64,000 bases of DNA from positions 48,072,457-48,136,456 of the forward strand of contig NC_083343.1 in NCBI RefSeq assembly GCF_019175385.1, read 5' to 3'. The notes under the pieces are model-generated. The model ran no database searches. It had not been told where the DNA came from and was given only the letters and a program-made list of their open reading frames with translations. The translations under genes were made by a program, and so were the position numbers. Source of the stretch: Lycium barbarum. Lineage: Eukaryota > Streptophyta > Magnoliopsida > Solanales > Solanaceae. Positions 48,193-61,202 of this stretch are shown here, in pieces. Positions within the stretch are counted from its first letter, which is position 1. The number at the start of each line of letters is the position of its first letter.

Positions 48193-51080
48193 TTTCACGA
48201 CCCAACTAGGCCACGACGGGTACCCGATACTGCTATACTGAGCACCTCTTATTTCGTATCTTATCCTTATTACTGAGTGGGTCGTATGAACGACACCGTT
48301 ATTTCTTTACTTAACACTATCATTAATAGCATAATTATAAACATGTGTTAATAAACTTTGCTAACATATTATACAGCGACGATGACAAACAAGAGTGCAA
48401 AACATCTGACTGTACATATCTGTCTACGAGCCTCTAAACAAAATTCATATAATAACAAAGAGTGTCGGGTGCTGCCGTGCCCGAACATGTACACAAAAGT
48501 TGTACCAATAAGCTGGAGCTCCGGAACAACTGGAGCACTTTCAATGTACCGCTGGAGGAGCTCCTAGGAATCAAACCCATCTACCTGCGTGGCATGAAAC
48601 GCAGCGTCCACAAGAAGGGACGTTAGTACGAGTAATGTACCGAGTATGTAAGGCATGAAAAGCAGCATAACGAGAACATAAAGTATGAATAATAATATAA
48701 TGAGTTCATAGAGCATATAGTAGATAAGAGAGTAACCTGTACATATGAGTGCCTTTTAGGACGGATGCCATACATGCTTATCTTTCCTTTGAAAAAATAA
48801 CATTTCTTGTCCATATATAGAAAATAGAACATATCATCATGTCATAACGCCGAGTAACGTCGGCTCCCCCACATATGTCCCGCGTCCAGGCATCCAGCGT
48901 CCGGGATGAGTTACGCCAGCTGACCAGGTGGCAACGCGTCTATAGCGCAACATATGTCCCTTTCCCCATATCCCCCATATACATATACATATATCATGTC
49001 CATGTATCATATACATATATCATATAAGCAGCATGCATGAGAGCCCAAAGAAAGTCATGTATCTATCGGAGTGACGTAAGGTCGGTAACCTCCGAATATA
49101 TTATGGAACAATCATCATGACTTTGTCTCACCTTGAAGGAACGATTACCATAAGATGAGACTAGCAACGAATAACAGCGTTAAGAGGACATAGAATAAGA
49201 TCATAACCATGTTTTGAGTTAATCCGAGTTAGTATGAAAAAGTTATGGATGTTTGAAGTACAGAACTTTCTACGAACTTTTCAGAAGCCATTTTTGGAAA
49301 ATCAAGCAATGATCACATCAAGTACCTTTCAAACATGAAACCATTCTTATCATAGCCATCATAGAAATATTCTCATCCTCGACATCATCAATATCGTTGT
49401 AAAACATATCCATCATTTTTTTTTGTCATAAAAGCTTACAATACCATAGACCTTTGTTTTGGAAAAAGACGAACATTTTTGGAAAACATTGACGGGTTAT
49501 CGGAAAGGAATCATGCCTTAAAATCATAAACATCTATCTTTTGAAAACAAGGAGAATATGGAAACAATTATGAAATCATAACATCAGGATCATGCCTTTG
49601 AAAGAAAGGGACGAGCCTTAACATACCTTGTCCGCTTCCCTAGTCAATCCAACTTAACTCTTGGCCTTCCCAAAATCTATAACAACGTTAATGAATACAA
49701 GTATTAGCTATGGATATTCAAGGATCTCATCCTAAACTAACACTTTGCCTACCGAAATTTCGGCAGCATTTCCTCTGTAAATACACCATCCCCGAGAATC
49801 TAACTCGGCCAAGTTTATCAACAACAACCCGAGAATTCAACTCGGCCAAATTATCAACAACAATACCAATCACCATACTAACAACTTTAACAATTTATCA
49901 AAAATACATTCTAGCATTAACAATCCTTGCCACACAATTCATCGGCAATTCATTTATATTCAAGTCAATCACATATAATCAAGCCAATACCAATGATACC
50001 ACATTCAAGTATTAATCCGAAATCATTCCAACATGATTAAAAAATTCTTCAAATAATTCACATATCATCCCAAGCAACCCAATCGACATACTACTTTCCC
50101 CGAGACTTTCCAACTTTAATAAGAACAATAACAACCTAATTCCTTCTTTCAAATTCAATCACAACAACCCAACAATTTACACACTAACAACATTATCTTC
50201 CATAAATACAAGAAGACTATTTTCAATTCACACTAATTTCTAAAACAACTCTCCAACCATCACAACCTCACTAGAATCATCCAACTTTCATTATCAGCAT
50301 AACATCCACAACAACAACAACCAAACACTAGATAAAATAATTAAATCATTATTCCTACACACACACATACATGCACGGCCACAACAAGTGTCCATATTTC
50401 CATGAATTTCATCCACTTTCACATACTACAACATACATAATTATCCATAACATATAAGAAAAGGATTAAGCCTTACCTTTCTCCTTGATTCTTCACTTGG
50501 CTAGAATTTGCAACTTGTATGAATATATGTTTTTCTTGCTCCAATAACCACTTCACTTTGCTAAGGACCCTTCAATTAGTTGTTTGGCTAGAAGAGAATA
50601 ATTTTTGATGAAAAATTTTCCAAGGTTCTTGTGGGTTTGATCATGGCCGAATGGCCTTTGGTCGTTTTCTCCTTCTCCTTTGTTCTTTAAGTTTCTTGAA
50701 ATTTCTAGGAATAAGATGAAACTTATGTTGACTTGGTCATCTTTTAATCTTATTCATCAAGCTCCTTTGTGGGCTTAAGACCACTCCATTTGGACGGCCA
50801 ACATGGCCCAATAACTCAAGCCCACTTTTTTTTTTTTTTTTGGTTTTGCTCTTCATGAAAATTTATTTTTTTTCAAATTCCAAATTTGCCCTTAGCCTTC
50901 CTCCATATTTCCATGAGTCATATTGCGGATTTCCCTTTTTACCCCTAGCCATTGATATTTCCACATCAAAAATTTTATGAACAACTTATGCGCCAAACAA
51001 AAATCAAAATTATAGCCTTGCTCTTAACTTCCCGCAATTATCTTAAATTATCCGAAAGTACCAAAATGCGGGATATAACA
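48193..51080 (-). repeat. Element C LTR, right (5' LTR)
   Basis: Near-identical to 42400-45272. Its first bases are mutated from TGTCACG to TTTCACG-like. It has a short extra duplication around CGCGTCCAGGCATCCAGCG (~48884). Hairpin TAGTAC-N7-GTACCG 48624-48642; GGCAGCATTTCC box 49762. Confidence 0.9.
49066..49161 (-). promoter_or_regulatory. Conserved double hairpin, C right LTR
   Basis: Stem I: TCGGAG 49066-49071 with CTCCGA 49090-49095, loop 18 nt. Stem II: GTCTCACCTT 49125-49134 with AAGATGAGAC 49152-49161. Confidence 0.55.
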
Positions 51081-51360
51081 TGTGCCATACATATACACAT
51101 CACAACAAGGCCACAACACACCCCTTGTCAACTGTGCCATATATATACACATCACAACAAAGGCCATAGCACACCCCCTGTCAACTGTACCATATATATA
51201 CACGTCACAACAAAGGCCACAGCACACCCCCTGTCAAATATGCCATATATATATACACATCACAAGAAGGGCCACAGCATCACCCCCTGTCAACTGGGAC
51301 TTGTAATACACAACAAAGATCACAGCGTCACCCCCTGTCAACTGTGCCTTACATATACAT
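51081..51360. repeat. Minisatellite of ~55 bp, right part
   Basis: About five units starting TGTGCCATA-like at 51081, 51133, 51186, ~51240 and ~51300. It continues 42312-42399 and belongs to the D solo LTR. Reading frames through it are repeat artefacts. Confidence 0.85.
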
Positions 51361-52820
51361 GAAGAATGAAAATGAGTGCAGTGCATAATCAAAATGAAAT
51401 AATAGAGCTCTCTGTAATGTCACAAAATAGCCATATACATATATTATACTCATAGTATGCATAGGAGTTCAAATGAAAACTATCGCTCTATCCCACCTTG
51501 GAGGAACAATTTATAAGGTGAGATCAACAACAGTGAAATAAATCGAGAAAATCATGAAATAGCTTAACATTTTCATATAATCGTTGAAATCATATTTGAG
51601 ACCTTTAAGCATAAAATCATCCTCAACGTAATCCTCATAAAGAAATTCTCATTTTTAACATCATAAGAAGCTTTAAGAGTCATAAACTTCTAGCTTTTGA
51701 AATCATAGAGGTTATAGAAACACTTATGGAATCATACCATAGGAATCATGCCTTTGAAAGAAAGGGACGAGCCTTAACATACCCGTTCAACCTCCAATTA
51801 TCTACGCTTATCCGTCCGAGCCCGCAAGTCTACATATAAGACCATTCATACTATGATTAGGCCCATTATCATATACTTATCCTAAGCCTTCAAATAATTC
51901 TTCCTAAAATCTGCCAAAATTTCGGCAGCATCTCCTCTGTTTATATGCCTAGCCCGAAATCATAATTCAGCAACCAACAACAATACCAACATCAATAACA
52001 TCATTTCCAACACCAATATGTACCATAAAACAGCCCACACGCTGTTTTCCAACTTCCATAACTAACAAACTTACTAAACGATTGTTTAGCGACTTTATCT
52101 CCGTAAATAAGCCTTATATAATACCAAAAGAGAAAGATTCATACCTTTTTTCTTGTTAAGACAACAATAACCTCAATATCCACGCTAAAATCTCCCGCAA
52201 AACGATACTATAATCACAACCATGCATTACCCGGTCCTAAACCACTACTCCGCGACTTAAAAATTGCTCACTTTTTGTTTCCCTCTCTCTCTCTCTTCAA
52301 TTTCTGGAATTTTCCAGTAAAATCTGGTGAAAAAAAGGGGTTCTTACCCTTTTTATAAGGGTCAAATTCGGGTCGGGTTCACTGTAGCAGCACTGTAGCA
52401 GGTCGGTTACTGTAGCACGCGTTTCTGCTCTGTCAGCTGAACTTGTAACGTCCATAATTCTCTACTCCGATGTCCTATTGACGAACGGTTTGTTGCGTTG
52501 GAAACTAGACTGGACAAACTTCATTTTAGGATTTTGTTTCACCTTAAAACACTTCATATGCTAAGATACATTCGTCCACCAAGTTGGACCAAAATTTTCA
52601 CACAAAACATTACCCATCCTTTCTCCAAAGTCGTACTACTCCATTTCTTCCACTCATTTCCTTATAAAACCCTCTGGTATACCTTATATACATCCTTCCT
52701 CATTAAATAAACTTAATAATGCTTTCTCCTTATATTCCAAAGTGGTTTTACTTAACCATAACTCAACGTACTTATGTTTCAAATTTGATAAGTGCTTCTT
52801 TGAAGATACAGGGTGTTACA

Positions 52821-55800
52821 ATAACCTTCTTGGTATAGCTTGAGAACATATTTCTCGGTGTTCTTCGTAGCCTTCTTGACTTCTTTGTCATCATCTCGAC
52901 CCCCGAGGACTGTGGTTCTCTGGGTTAGATGGTTGTTTTGCCCTTTTTGGCTCTTTTATGCCGTCTTTACGACACTATGTCTATCTTATAGTCCCTGTTG
53001 ATAGCATCGCCCTTGTGGCGCTTCGTCCATCTGTTGCTTCTTTTGCTTGATTTTGTTTATAGCCCTTTCAGCTCAATTATGTGGCCCTTGCAGTGTTTTG
53101 TCCTTTTATAGCCCCTTTGGCTCAATTGACTCATTTCCTTTGACATTAAGGACGATCACTACTTTGATGCCTCTTAATCTTATAGCAACCACCTGTACTT
53201 AAAGAAGATGATTAGTAGCTACGTGGTCGCTTTACCAGTGACTTTAGTCAAGATAATCTAAAAAGGACTTTAGAAAGATATACGAAACCGTTGAGCAATA
53301 GCTTGCTTTTGTAGGGGTAGACCTTGCTCTCTGTCGACTTTTTCGATCCTCGATCGTACTTTGTAGCATGATGTGGAGCTCCTATTTTTCGGGAAGATTC
53401 GACATTCCTCCTAAGCAAATTGTCCTGTTTTGGGGTCGATTGGAGTCATTGATGACTTGAAGTTGACTCTACAAAATTTTAAAGCAAAGTCGTTAAAAGT
53501 AGCCTTTAAGAATTGGGAGAAGAGTTAGAGATGCCGCCGTTCGGCCTAGGCCATTAAATAGGCTTTTGATATTCTCGGCGGTCTTTGAAGGCTTGATGTT
53601 TGTTTTGCCTATTTTGTGATGATTATGCTCGGGCAAGTGATGTTGTTGATCCTTTTGTCTTGATGTGCCAGTCTTTGGCAGTGTTGATGCATGATTCGTG
53701 CGAGATTCCACTTTATTGTCAGTAGAATCATAGTATTGTTTTGATAAGGATAACACAAAAGGTTAGTAACGAAGCCATCTTGGCTTATGTGGATTGGTGA
53801 GGATCTAACCAGCGTCTCATAATCTTGATTCCCGAGTTCAACTTTGCATAGTGTCATAACCTGCAATATTCTAAGAGCAAGTGTCAGTGGACATAATGAA
53901 GTGAAAGGAATCCAATTTGAAGGCTGAGTTAGAAATGAAGCCATTTTTGGCTTATAGAGTTGAGGCGATGGTAGGCTCAATAACGCCTTTGGTTGGACTT
54001 GACGTCGACTTTACACTCGTTGTTTTGTAGCTTCTTTGTCCCTGTGCTCAAAGAATATTTCTTTAGAGTAAAAGTGATCGCCTCGTGTTGACCTCACCGA
54101 GCGTGTCATGATAGACTGAAGGAATCGGGAATGTGATCCCCAGGATAAGTATTGAGTGAGTCCAAGGCTAAATAAGTGATATAGGATGTCACGTAAGGCA
54201 CGTTCTATTTTTTTTTATTTCTATAAAAGGATGAGTCGTTCGTTCGAAAGAAGCCACTTACGTTGTTATTTTGGATTCTCATAAGGGAAGGAGTTGTTCG
54301 TTTGATTGGGCAACCCTAATGAATGAAGATATTAGAATTGTCGAACTGTTTTGGACCAGTCACCCGGGCTTCCAGTCCTAGGGCACTTAGTTCAAGATGT
54401 TTGCGCTTGAAAATTTGAATAGCTTGACTGATTCAAAGACATACCCCAGATCAGCTTGGAGAGTCCATATTTTGAAATAGTAGAAAAATGAAGTTTTTGA
54501 AGACTGGATCAAAGACGTACCCCAATTCCTTATCGGGTTTTGTGTTTTGAAACAGCAGGGAGACTGCACCCTTAAATAGGATTTCCTATGTATCTTGCTG
54601 GAACAAGAATCAGGTCTGACGTAGTTCGGAATTCGAAACTGACATATTTGGCTTGTCTATCTGAATAAGCGCAGGCTTGTCATTTTTGGATGTCGGACAT
54701 TTTAGCGTAGCGCATGGGTGGTCTAAAAAAGGTCATAATCTTGAATTTTGTAAGGAGTTGTGATTTAGATTTTGTAATATCATGATAGTGTAGCGCATGG
54801 GTGAGCTAAAAAAAATGTGATTTGAATTTTATGAGATCACGATAACGTAGCACATGGATGGTCTAAAACAGATAACGACTTAAGTTTCATTACCGAAACC
54901 TCTCGGTGGTCCCCACGAGTCAATCAAAAGAGAAGAAAAACTCAAGAGGTAAACGTGTTAGTTCGTTAATCATAATACGACATGTAACATCTGTTTTACT
55001 TGAAAGATATTGTCCAAACTTCGGCTCACATAGAGACTTTTGGAGATGACCCGGATGGACAGGATTTTGCCCATTCGACTGATTTATGTGCGACTTTGGT
55101 AATCTTTGTATGTGACAGTGATCTTTGAGGATGACACGGTCAACGAGTATTGGATGATGACTTGACCATTTTGGACTTGAAGTGTTTTGACTTTGAAATG
55201 GCAAAGTATGACCTTAACGATATTTTGGGTCTGATAAGAATGTTTTTTTAGGAATGAAGTAGTTGTCGGCAATTTGCGATGGCTGGGCTATTTGTCCTGA
55301 AACTTTAGAGGTTGCGAGGACCGAGGGGTGCGGCTCTTAGCAATATTGAGTGTACAAAATGTGTTTTTGGAAATGACATGGTTCACGTGGATTGGATGAT
55401 GATCGAACGACGCTGTAGAAGTTTTAGAAAACTTGGATTTTGACGTGGTGTTTCGTGATTTTACTTTAGGGCGTTTTGACGACATTCTAAGATTTTGGGA
55501 ATCGAACTATGGACTATTCCTGTTTGAAGCAAAACAGATGTCTTTATATGCGTAAATCAAAAATAGGCACGACAAAGCATAGTATATAGCACGTAGCATG
55601 TAAACAATATATATCATGTAATCAATATATCAACAAAAGTGTACTCTCATTTGAAGGATGCAGGTACCATTCAGACGTTCCGTTTGCCCCAATATATACA
55701 ACATTGATAAATATCAAAGGGGATACATAATAGGGGAACGGGGTATACAAAATATTAGTCCCGCGCAGGGGTACAACTCCTAAACTAAAAAGTGAAAACC

Positions 55801-56317
55801 CAAACCCAAGGGCAAACGGTTCATATAACGGCATGTACATCCTTCAATTTTTCACATAGTTGGATGCGGGCGGTCTTCCTGTCAGATTCAGGTAGGTCTG
55901 AGATACCCAAACCGGTCTATGGTCCGTATGCGCTATACCGGTAGGGATTTGGCTTCGCTCTACACTAGTTATTCTAGAGTGGTTTTTCAAGCAAATGACA
56001 CAAGTTACCCGAGCGCACAAGCTAGGGGTGGGCTCTATAAGGACGTGGGTTGACCACATGCCCACTCGACCTTAGAGACCTCCAAAGAAATATAGCAAAG
56101 GGTTTTTTTGTGAAGGTATGACCGCAGCTCATCCTGCGTCGTCACCCTTAGAAACAAAGTGTAAAATAAAATAACAGGAGTGGCGGAGCATGCATGCATG
56201 AATGACAGTCATATTTTGTGGAAATTTAAATACATAAACAATTTATATCACTTAACAATTTATGTCATACAAACTAACAAATTATTGGAACCCTTATCAT
56301 TAGAACCTTAAATTTTT
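52821..56317 (-). other. Ogre-like leader and internal region near the 5' LTR
   Basis: About 3.5 kb between D and the Ogre primer site. No domain in any frame. It carries dispersed repeats: GTAGCGCATGGGTGG-like at ~54705, ~54790 and ~54846, each followed by CTAAAA; and GGATGATGAYYKRACCA-like words around 55155 and 55390. Long non-coding leaders with repeats are usual in Ogre elements, which place an extra ORF before gag; I cannot identify such an ORF here. Confidence 0.45.
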
Positions 56318-56334
56318 CCCCAGCAGAGTCGCCA
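56318..56334 (-). promoter_or_regulatory. Ogre-like primer-binding site
   Basis: The minus strand reads TGGCGACTCTGCTGGGG, two bases inside the 5' LTR. This is the primer-site form I associate with Ogre/Tat elements (tRNA-Arg type). It sets the element's orientation as minus. Confidence 0.7.
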
Positions 56335-56336
56335 TC

Positions 56337-57510
56337 TGTAGCGGCTCTATTTTTTCCGATTCGTATTTACACTTGCCTCATTTAAAAAGGAAAGTGTCCC
56401 GCGAAAGGACGGTTGTCAATCGTATCGGGAAAAAGGAAAAAATATACTTTCACTTGGATGGTGTTCTAAATGGACTTTATTTTAGAGTCGCCACCTAATT
56501 TTTAGGAAATTAGGAAAATCAGTTTGAAAAGGGTTCATTCAAAACGGTTAAATTTAAAAGAATCCTAATTTAACCAAAGTTAGGGTAAGAGTTCTGGTGA
56601 TCCCCCGGGGAAGGTGTTAGTCACCCCGGTATTAAGGATCCGTAAAATAAGGTTGATCTACGGGTTCTAATAGTATGCCTTTGTAGATATAAATTGTTTG
56701 TGATAAAAAACTGCTTTTGTTAATATTTCCGCAAATCAAGATGTGTCATTTATGCAAAAATACTCACCTTTCAAGAAATGAAAATGGTAGAGTTTTGCCT
56801 AAAATTGAGAATTTTGGGTTTCAGACTAGAACAACTAGCTTAAAACCCGAAGGCGTTAACCGAAGTAGAACACTACGTAAGCCCACCTAAGTTTAGAAAA
56901 AAGTTTTTTAGTTTTAAGGTTTATAAAAAAATCATTTTTTGGCATACTATTATTATCCATATTTTAACAATATTTTAGATTTTTTAGATTTTTATCCTTT
57001 TAGTCCAAGTTAATTCAAAAAATAGTTTAAGTCTAATTTTGTCCAAAATGTCCATATGCACGGCCCACAATCATTTTTGTCTCTAGTTCCGCAAAATTAA
57101 TCAAGTCTATTATTTTGTCCCAAAAATTATTTTTATATATGCTAATAATTGTAAAAATCAGTTTTATATTTAGAAAATAGTTTTTTGGCAACTCTAATAC
57201 ATGACAATTTTTAAGGGTTCCAATAAATCACATTTAATCAATTTTGACAAATAAATAGTAAAGAGATAGGGAGTTGGGCCAACCAAACCCGACAGAAAAA
57301 TGCATAAGTAAATATTTCCGCTCCAAATTATGCTCCAATGCCTTAGTCCTTCCATGATAGGGGTTGACTAGATCTAAAAATGTTAATGGGCCTCGAAAGA
57401 CTCACCAACAAATTTGAGAGGTCACAAAAGATAGGTGTACAAAACATTAGTAATAGGCTGAGGTCAATTATCTAATTTACAAGGCCAAAATGATTTACAA
57501 TGCTTTTAAG
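56337..57510 (-). repeat. Ogre-like LTR, right (5' LTR), first part
   Basis: TGTAGCGG..., colinear with 19837-~21023. Interrupted at 57510 by solo LTR S; resumes at 60887. Confidence 0.75.
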
Positions 57511-60500
57511 TGTCACACCCTAATCTCCCTAGGGTGTGATGGGCACCCGACCCTTACTTAGGGTCGAGCGAACCCTCAGACTCTTATTACATACATAATC
57601 TTTTCGGATTTTTAAATCAAATAAAGTGAAGTGCATAGTAATACTTTCAGAAATATTCTTTCCGTTATTCTCAAATCAAACAGAAATTCATAATTATATA
57701 AAATTCACATCATAACACAGAATGACATATTGGCTGATGGAGCCGCTTACAAAACCGACATACTATACCCACGACTCTGTTTGCAAAGTCTCTAACTTCG
57801 AACAAAACATCATAGCATAATACCCTGACCCGACAACACTCCAGGAACAAGTGGAGCTTGCCAACTTCACTGGAACATCTTCTGTAATGTCTTCCACTCA
57901 TCTGGGTGTACCTGCGTGGCATGAAAATGCAGCCCCCGAAGAAAGGGGGTCAGTACGGAATATGTACTGAGCATGTAAGGCATGGAATACAAAAAAGAGA
58001 ATCATAACCGGAACAGAAATTTGCCAGAATCAGGTATGAACTTTTGAAACATCAAAGCACTTGCCTTTTTAGACAAAAATCATGTAGGTCATCATAAACC
58101 GTAAATGAAGATCATGTATGCCATCATCGTATATCATATATATCATGTATCATATAACGTGCCCCGACCCTCAGTGAGGGACGCGGTGAATAAGGTCAGG
58201 CATATCAACATCACATACCATATGTACATATAACGTGTCCCGGCCCTTTTGTGAGGGACTCAGTGAACAGAATCATGTATGTCAACATCATGTAGAGTGT
58301 ATGCATATAACGTGTCCCGGCCCTTTTCTAAGGGACTCGGTGGATAGAATCATGCATGGCAGAATCATATACCATATATACATAACGTGTCCCGGCCCTC
58401 TATTGCGGGTCTCGGTGGATAAGTCATCATATGCCATCCTGGCCGCCATCCCCGTATCATCATATCATCACATACATATACATATAACGTGTCCCGGCCC
58501 GCAAGTAAGAGGGACTCGGTGAATAATGCAGAGAAGTGCGCATGATAACATGTCCTGGCCCGGGCTCAGTGAAATCCAAACGGAGGCTTGCACGAACAGA
58601 AAAATGCGAAACCATATGCACACAAATCAAGACTCAATAGATACGTACACTTACTGACATCTGAAGGCTCAGAAACAAGTTTCAGGTCAATCCGACTTCG
58701 TATGCGAAAGTTACAAACGTTTGAAGTACAGAACGTTCTATAAGCATTTCAGAAGCCATTTTGCATAATCGAAGTAATAATCATATCAGGTATCTTTCAG
58801 ATGTCATATAGATCAAATCAAATATAACTTTTTAGGATCATATGTACATATCAAAGTATATCAAGATTCGATGGAATAGTCGGACGTGCTATCATTTGAA
58901 AATCAAGACATTAATTATATCGCTTATCGCTTAATACCAATTCAGGAACATATCAAATAGGTCTTTGGACATCATGCTGACATCATATATCATATATATA
59001 TACATATATCAGATTCATGCACGCATACTCGTAGAACATCATACATTGTATTGCTGCGGAACGTGCAGCCCGATCCATGAACATATTATATTATTGCCGA
59101 GGAACTTTCGGCCCGATCCTAGATTGTATGCAAAAGTTAGAAACATTAATACTTACAAAATAATTTTAAGGACACGAATTTTTATACTTGGCTTATTATC
59201 CAATCATGCAATAATCTTAACCATACTACGTTTACTCATATCAATAGGCCAATAGGAATCATAGACAAACCCGGAAACTTATCAAATAGAGCTTCGGAAT
59301 CATGAATACGTATCGAAACCATATGAAGCGGCTCATGGAGGTCAAAGATATTAGACACCCTAATGGCTCTAAGAACGAGAATTTCTTTGAAATCATACAT
59401 ATACATCGTTTGTTCATTTCATAGAGATCATGCCAAAAGAAAGAAAGGTAAGCCTTACATACCTGTGTCACGCCTTATTAGCTACGCTTATTTATCCAAG
59501 TTTGCTAGTCTACATACAAAAGAATTCACATAATCATTAAATTCATTATCATTCACTTGCCTTAGACTTTCAAATGAATTCACTTATATTCTACCGAAAT
59601 TTCGGCAGCACTTCCCTTGTAAGTACACCATCCCCGAGAATCTAACTCGGCTAATTCAACAACAACAAACCCGAGAATGGAACTCGGCCACGTTATCAAT
59701 AACAATACCAACAATTATATTCAATTCAACTGCATACGATCAACGGCCTAACCAACTTACAACATAACCCGAAACTTCACAACACAACATAACCAACAAC
59801 AACACCTTCTTTTCTTCCAAATTCATGAATTCCATCAACAACCTACATTAACAACTTTATTCATACAAATATAAGAATTTATGTTAGTGTCGCATTACCT
59901 TCCATACAATACCATAACGACTACAACTTCATTTCAAGCCATTAAATACTCGTTTTACATCATGAAATCCACAACACAACAATCAAACTACTAAATAAAA
60001 TTAGCTCATCATACCCCACCAAAACAGCCCCCTATACGGCTACCACATCAACACCGACAAACAAATTTATATTGCTATTTCTTCTGTTCTAATCCGTTAA
60101 ATCTTTAAATAAACTTGTTAACAATGAAAAGGAACCTTCATATTACCTTAGGTAGGCAGCCACCACGTTATCACTCTCATCCTTGGTTGATTTTTAGCTC
60201 AAATTGATGACAACGAGACGTAGGACACTTTTCTCTTCATGGGCTTCAGAATTCGGGGCTCGGATTTTGGTCAAAAATTGATTTTTCTCTCTAGGATCTC
60301 TTCTCTCTTTTCCTCTAGAAATTTCTGGGTGTTTTGGTGTGAAAAGTGAGGGGGAAAGGCTGAAATTTTACTTAAATAACCATGGGTCATGGGCCTAATC
60401 CGGTTGGGCCCGGATTGGGCCTAACCCACTGACCCTTCTGCCTTAAAACGTCCATAACTCCTTATCCCGACGTCACCTGTGGACCCACGACCTATCGTTG

Positions 60501-60886
60501 GAGAGCTAATTCAATTATCTACAACTTCTATATCTTGATATTTTTCCAATTTCCAAACTTATAAAACCGTTTTTGCCCCTCGAAGTCAGATCACCCGAAA
60601 ACGTTACTTAAAAATATTTGTTTGGAGGACTTCCACTTTGATTTGGCTCGAGGGTCCTTCCCGAGTTGTGTTTAACTTCACATATGTGCTTCATATAACT
60701 TGTCACTTGTCCCAAAACAAATCTCGACGTGTGGGCCCCACCTCAGCTTGCAAATAATCTGACGTACAAAAATACGAGATACACCACTATCAACGTGAGT
60801 TTAAATTATGTAGCAACAACATGATTGTCAATTTTTCTTGAGGAAGCACGTGTCACGCTCATGCTCTAAAAATGCGGGGTATAACA
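57511..60886 (-). mobile_element. Element S: 3.4-kb solo LTR
   Basis: TGTCACACCC...GGGTATAACA with a perfect TTAAG duplication (57506-57510 and 60887-60891). The empty site is visible in the other Ogre LTR as ..TTTTAAGCCAAGCCC (about 21010-21026), which proves the insertion boundaries. No internal domain, so it is a solo LTR of a chromovirus relative. Terminal 10-bp hairpin TCACACCCTA / TAGGGTGTGA (57513-57522, 57530-57539); CAGTAC-N7-GTACTG 57951-57969; GCAGCCCGATCCAT motif ~59067; GGCAGCACTTCC box 59604. Confidence 0.85.
58154..58575. repeat. Minisatellite in S, ~76-bp units
   Basis: Units begin ATAACGTGYCCCGRCCC at 58154, 58230, 58307, 58382 and 58494, with a diverged one near 58546. Each contains a GGGACTCGGTGAAT-like partner that can fold with the CCCGGCCC start. 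Confidence 0.85.
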
Positions 60887-61202
60887 TTAAGCCAAGCCCA
60901 TAATTATCAAGTTTACAAATAAAAGGACAATTTATGCAATAGGCTCAATAGTTGCTATGAATTAGTAACAAACTCACAAGAACTAATTTTTTTTTTTGAG
61001 TAACTTTCATAACTAGAAAATGTTAAATTTGACATTACATAATTTTAACACAAAATTAAACATATCAGTTTTAGCCAAATAATATCTGATCCCCCCCCCC
61101 CCCCCCCCCCCCAACAAAAAAAAAATGTAACCCGTATCTTGGCAGATTTAATGTAACTTAACTGATTTAAGGATTTATTCCATAATTAAAACAAGTTATT
61201 AC
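60887..61202 (-). repeat. Ogre-like LTR, right, second part
   Basis: Colinear with ~21019-21319 of the left LTR, including the poly-C/poly-A tract. Interrupted at 61202 by element E (target ATTAC, 61198-61202); the rest is beyond the window. Confidence 0.75.

Larger units (their letters stand above)
42400..51080 (-). mobile_element. Element C: gag-only chromovirus
   Basis: An 8.7-kb minus-strand element with two ~2.9-kb LTRs (42400-45272 and 48193-51080), a tRNA-iMet primer site, a polypurine tract and a perfect TGTGC target duplication (42395-42399 and 51081-51085). It sits inside the D minisatellite. The 2.9-kb internal region keeps gag almost whole, but pol is reduced to a scrap of integrase. 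The LTRs differ at only a few positions per hundred by eye, so it is one of the youngest insertions here. Confidence 0.9.
41702..52820 (-). mobile_element. Element D: solo LTR split by element C
   Basis: 41702-42399 and 51081-52820 join into one ~2.4-kb LTR, TGTCACGACCC...GGTGTTACA. It is flanked by a perfect 5-bp duplication, ATAAC (41697-41701 and 52821-52825). No internal domain or second LTR is present, so this is a solo LTR left by LTR-LTR recombination. Terminal hairpin 41703-41730; CAGTAC-N7-GTACTG 42162-42180; hairpin II 51490-51524; GGCAGCATCTCC box 51924. The end region has CACTGTAGCAG direct repeats (~52380-52415). Confidence 0.85.

Noticed and set aside
51082..51306. Repetitive Tyr/Ile/His frames near 51000-51360
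   Set aside because: They are translation of the D minisatellite.
58154..58575. CRISPR-like regular spacing
   Set aside because: Units are tandem minisatellite copies in a plant LTR; repeats are not constant and spacers are not unique.
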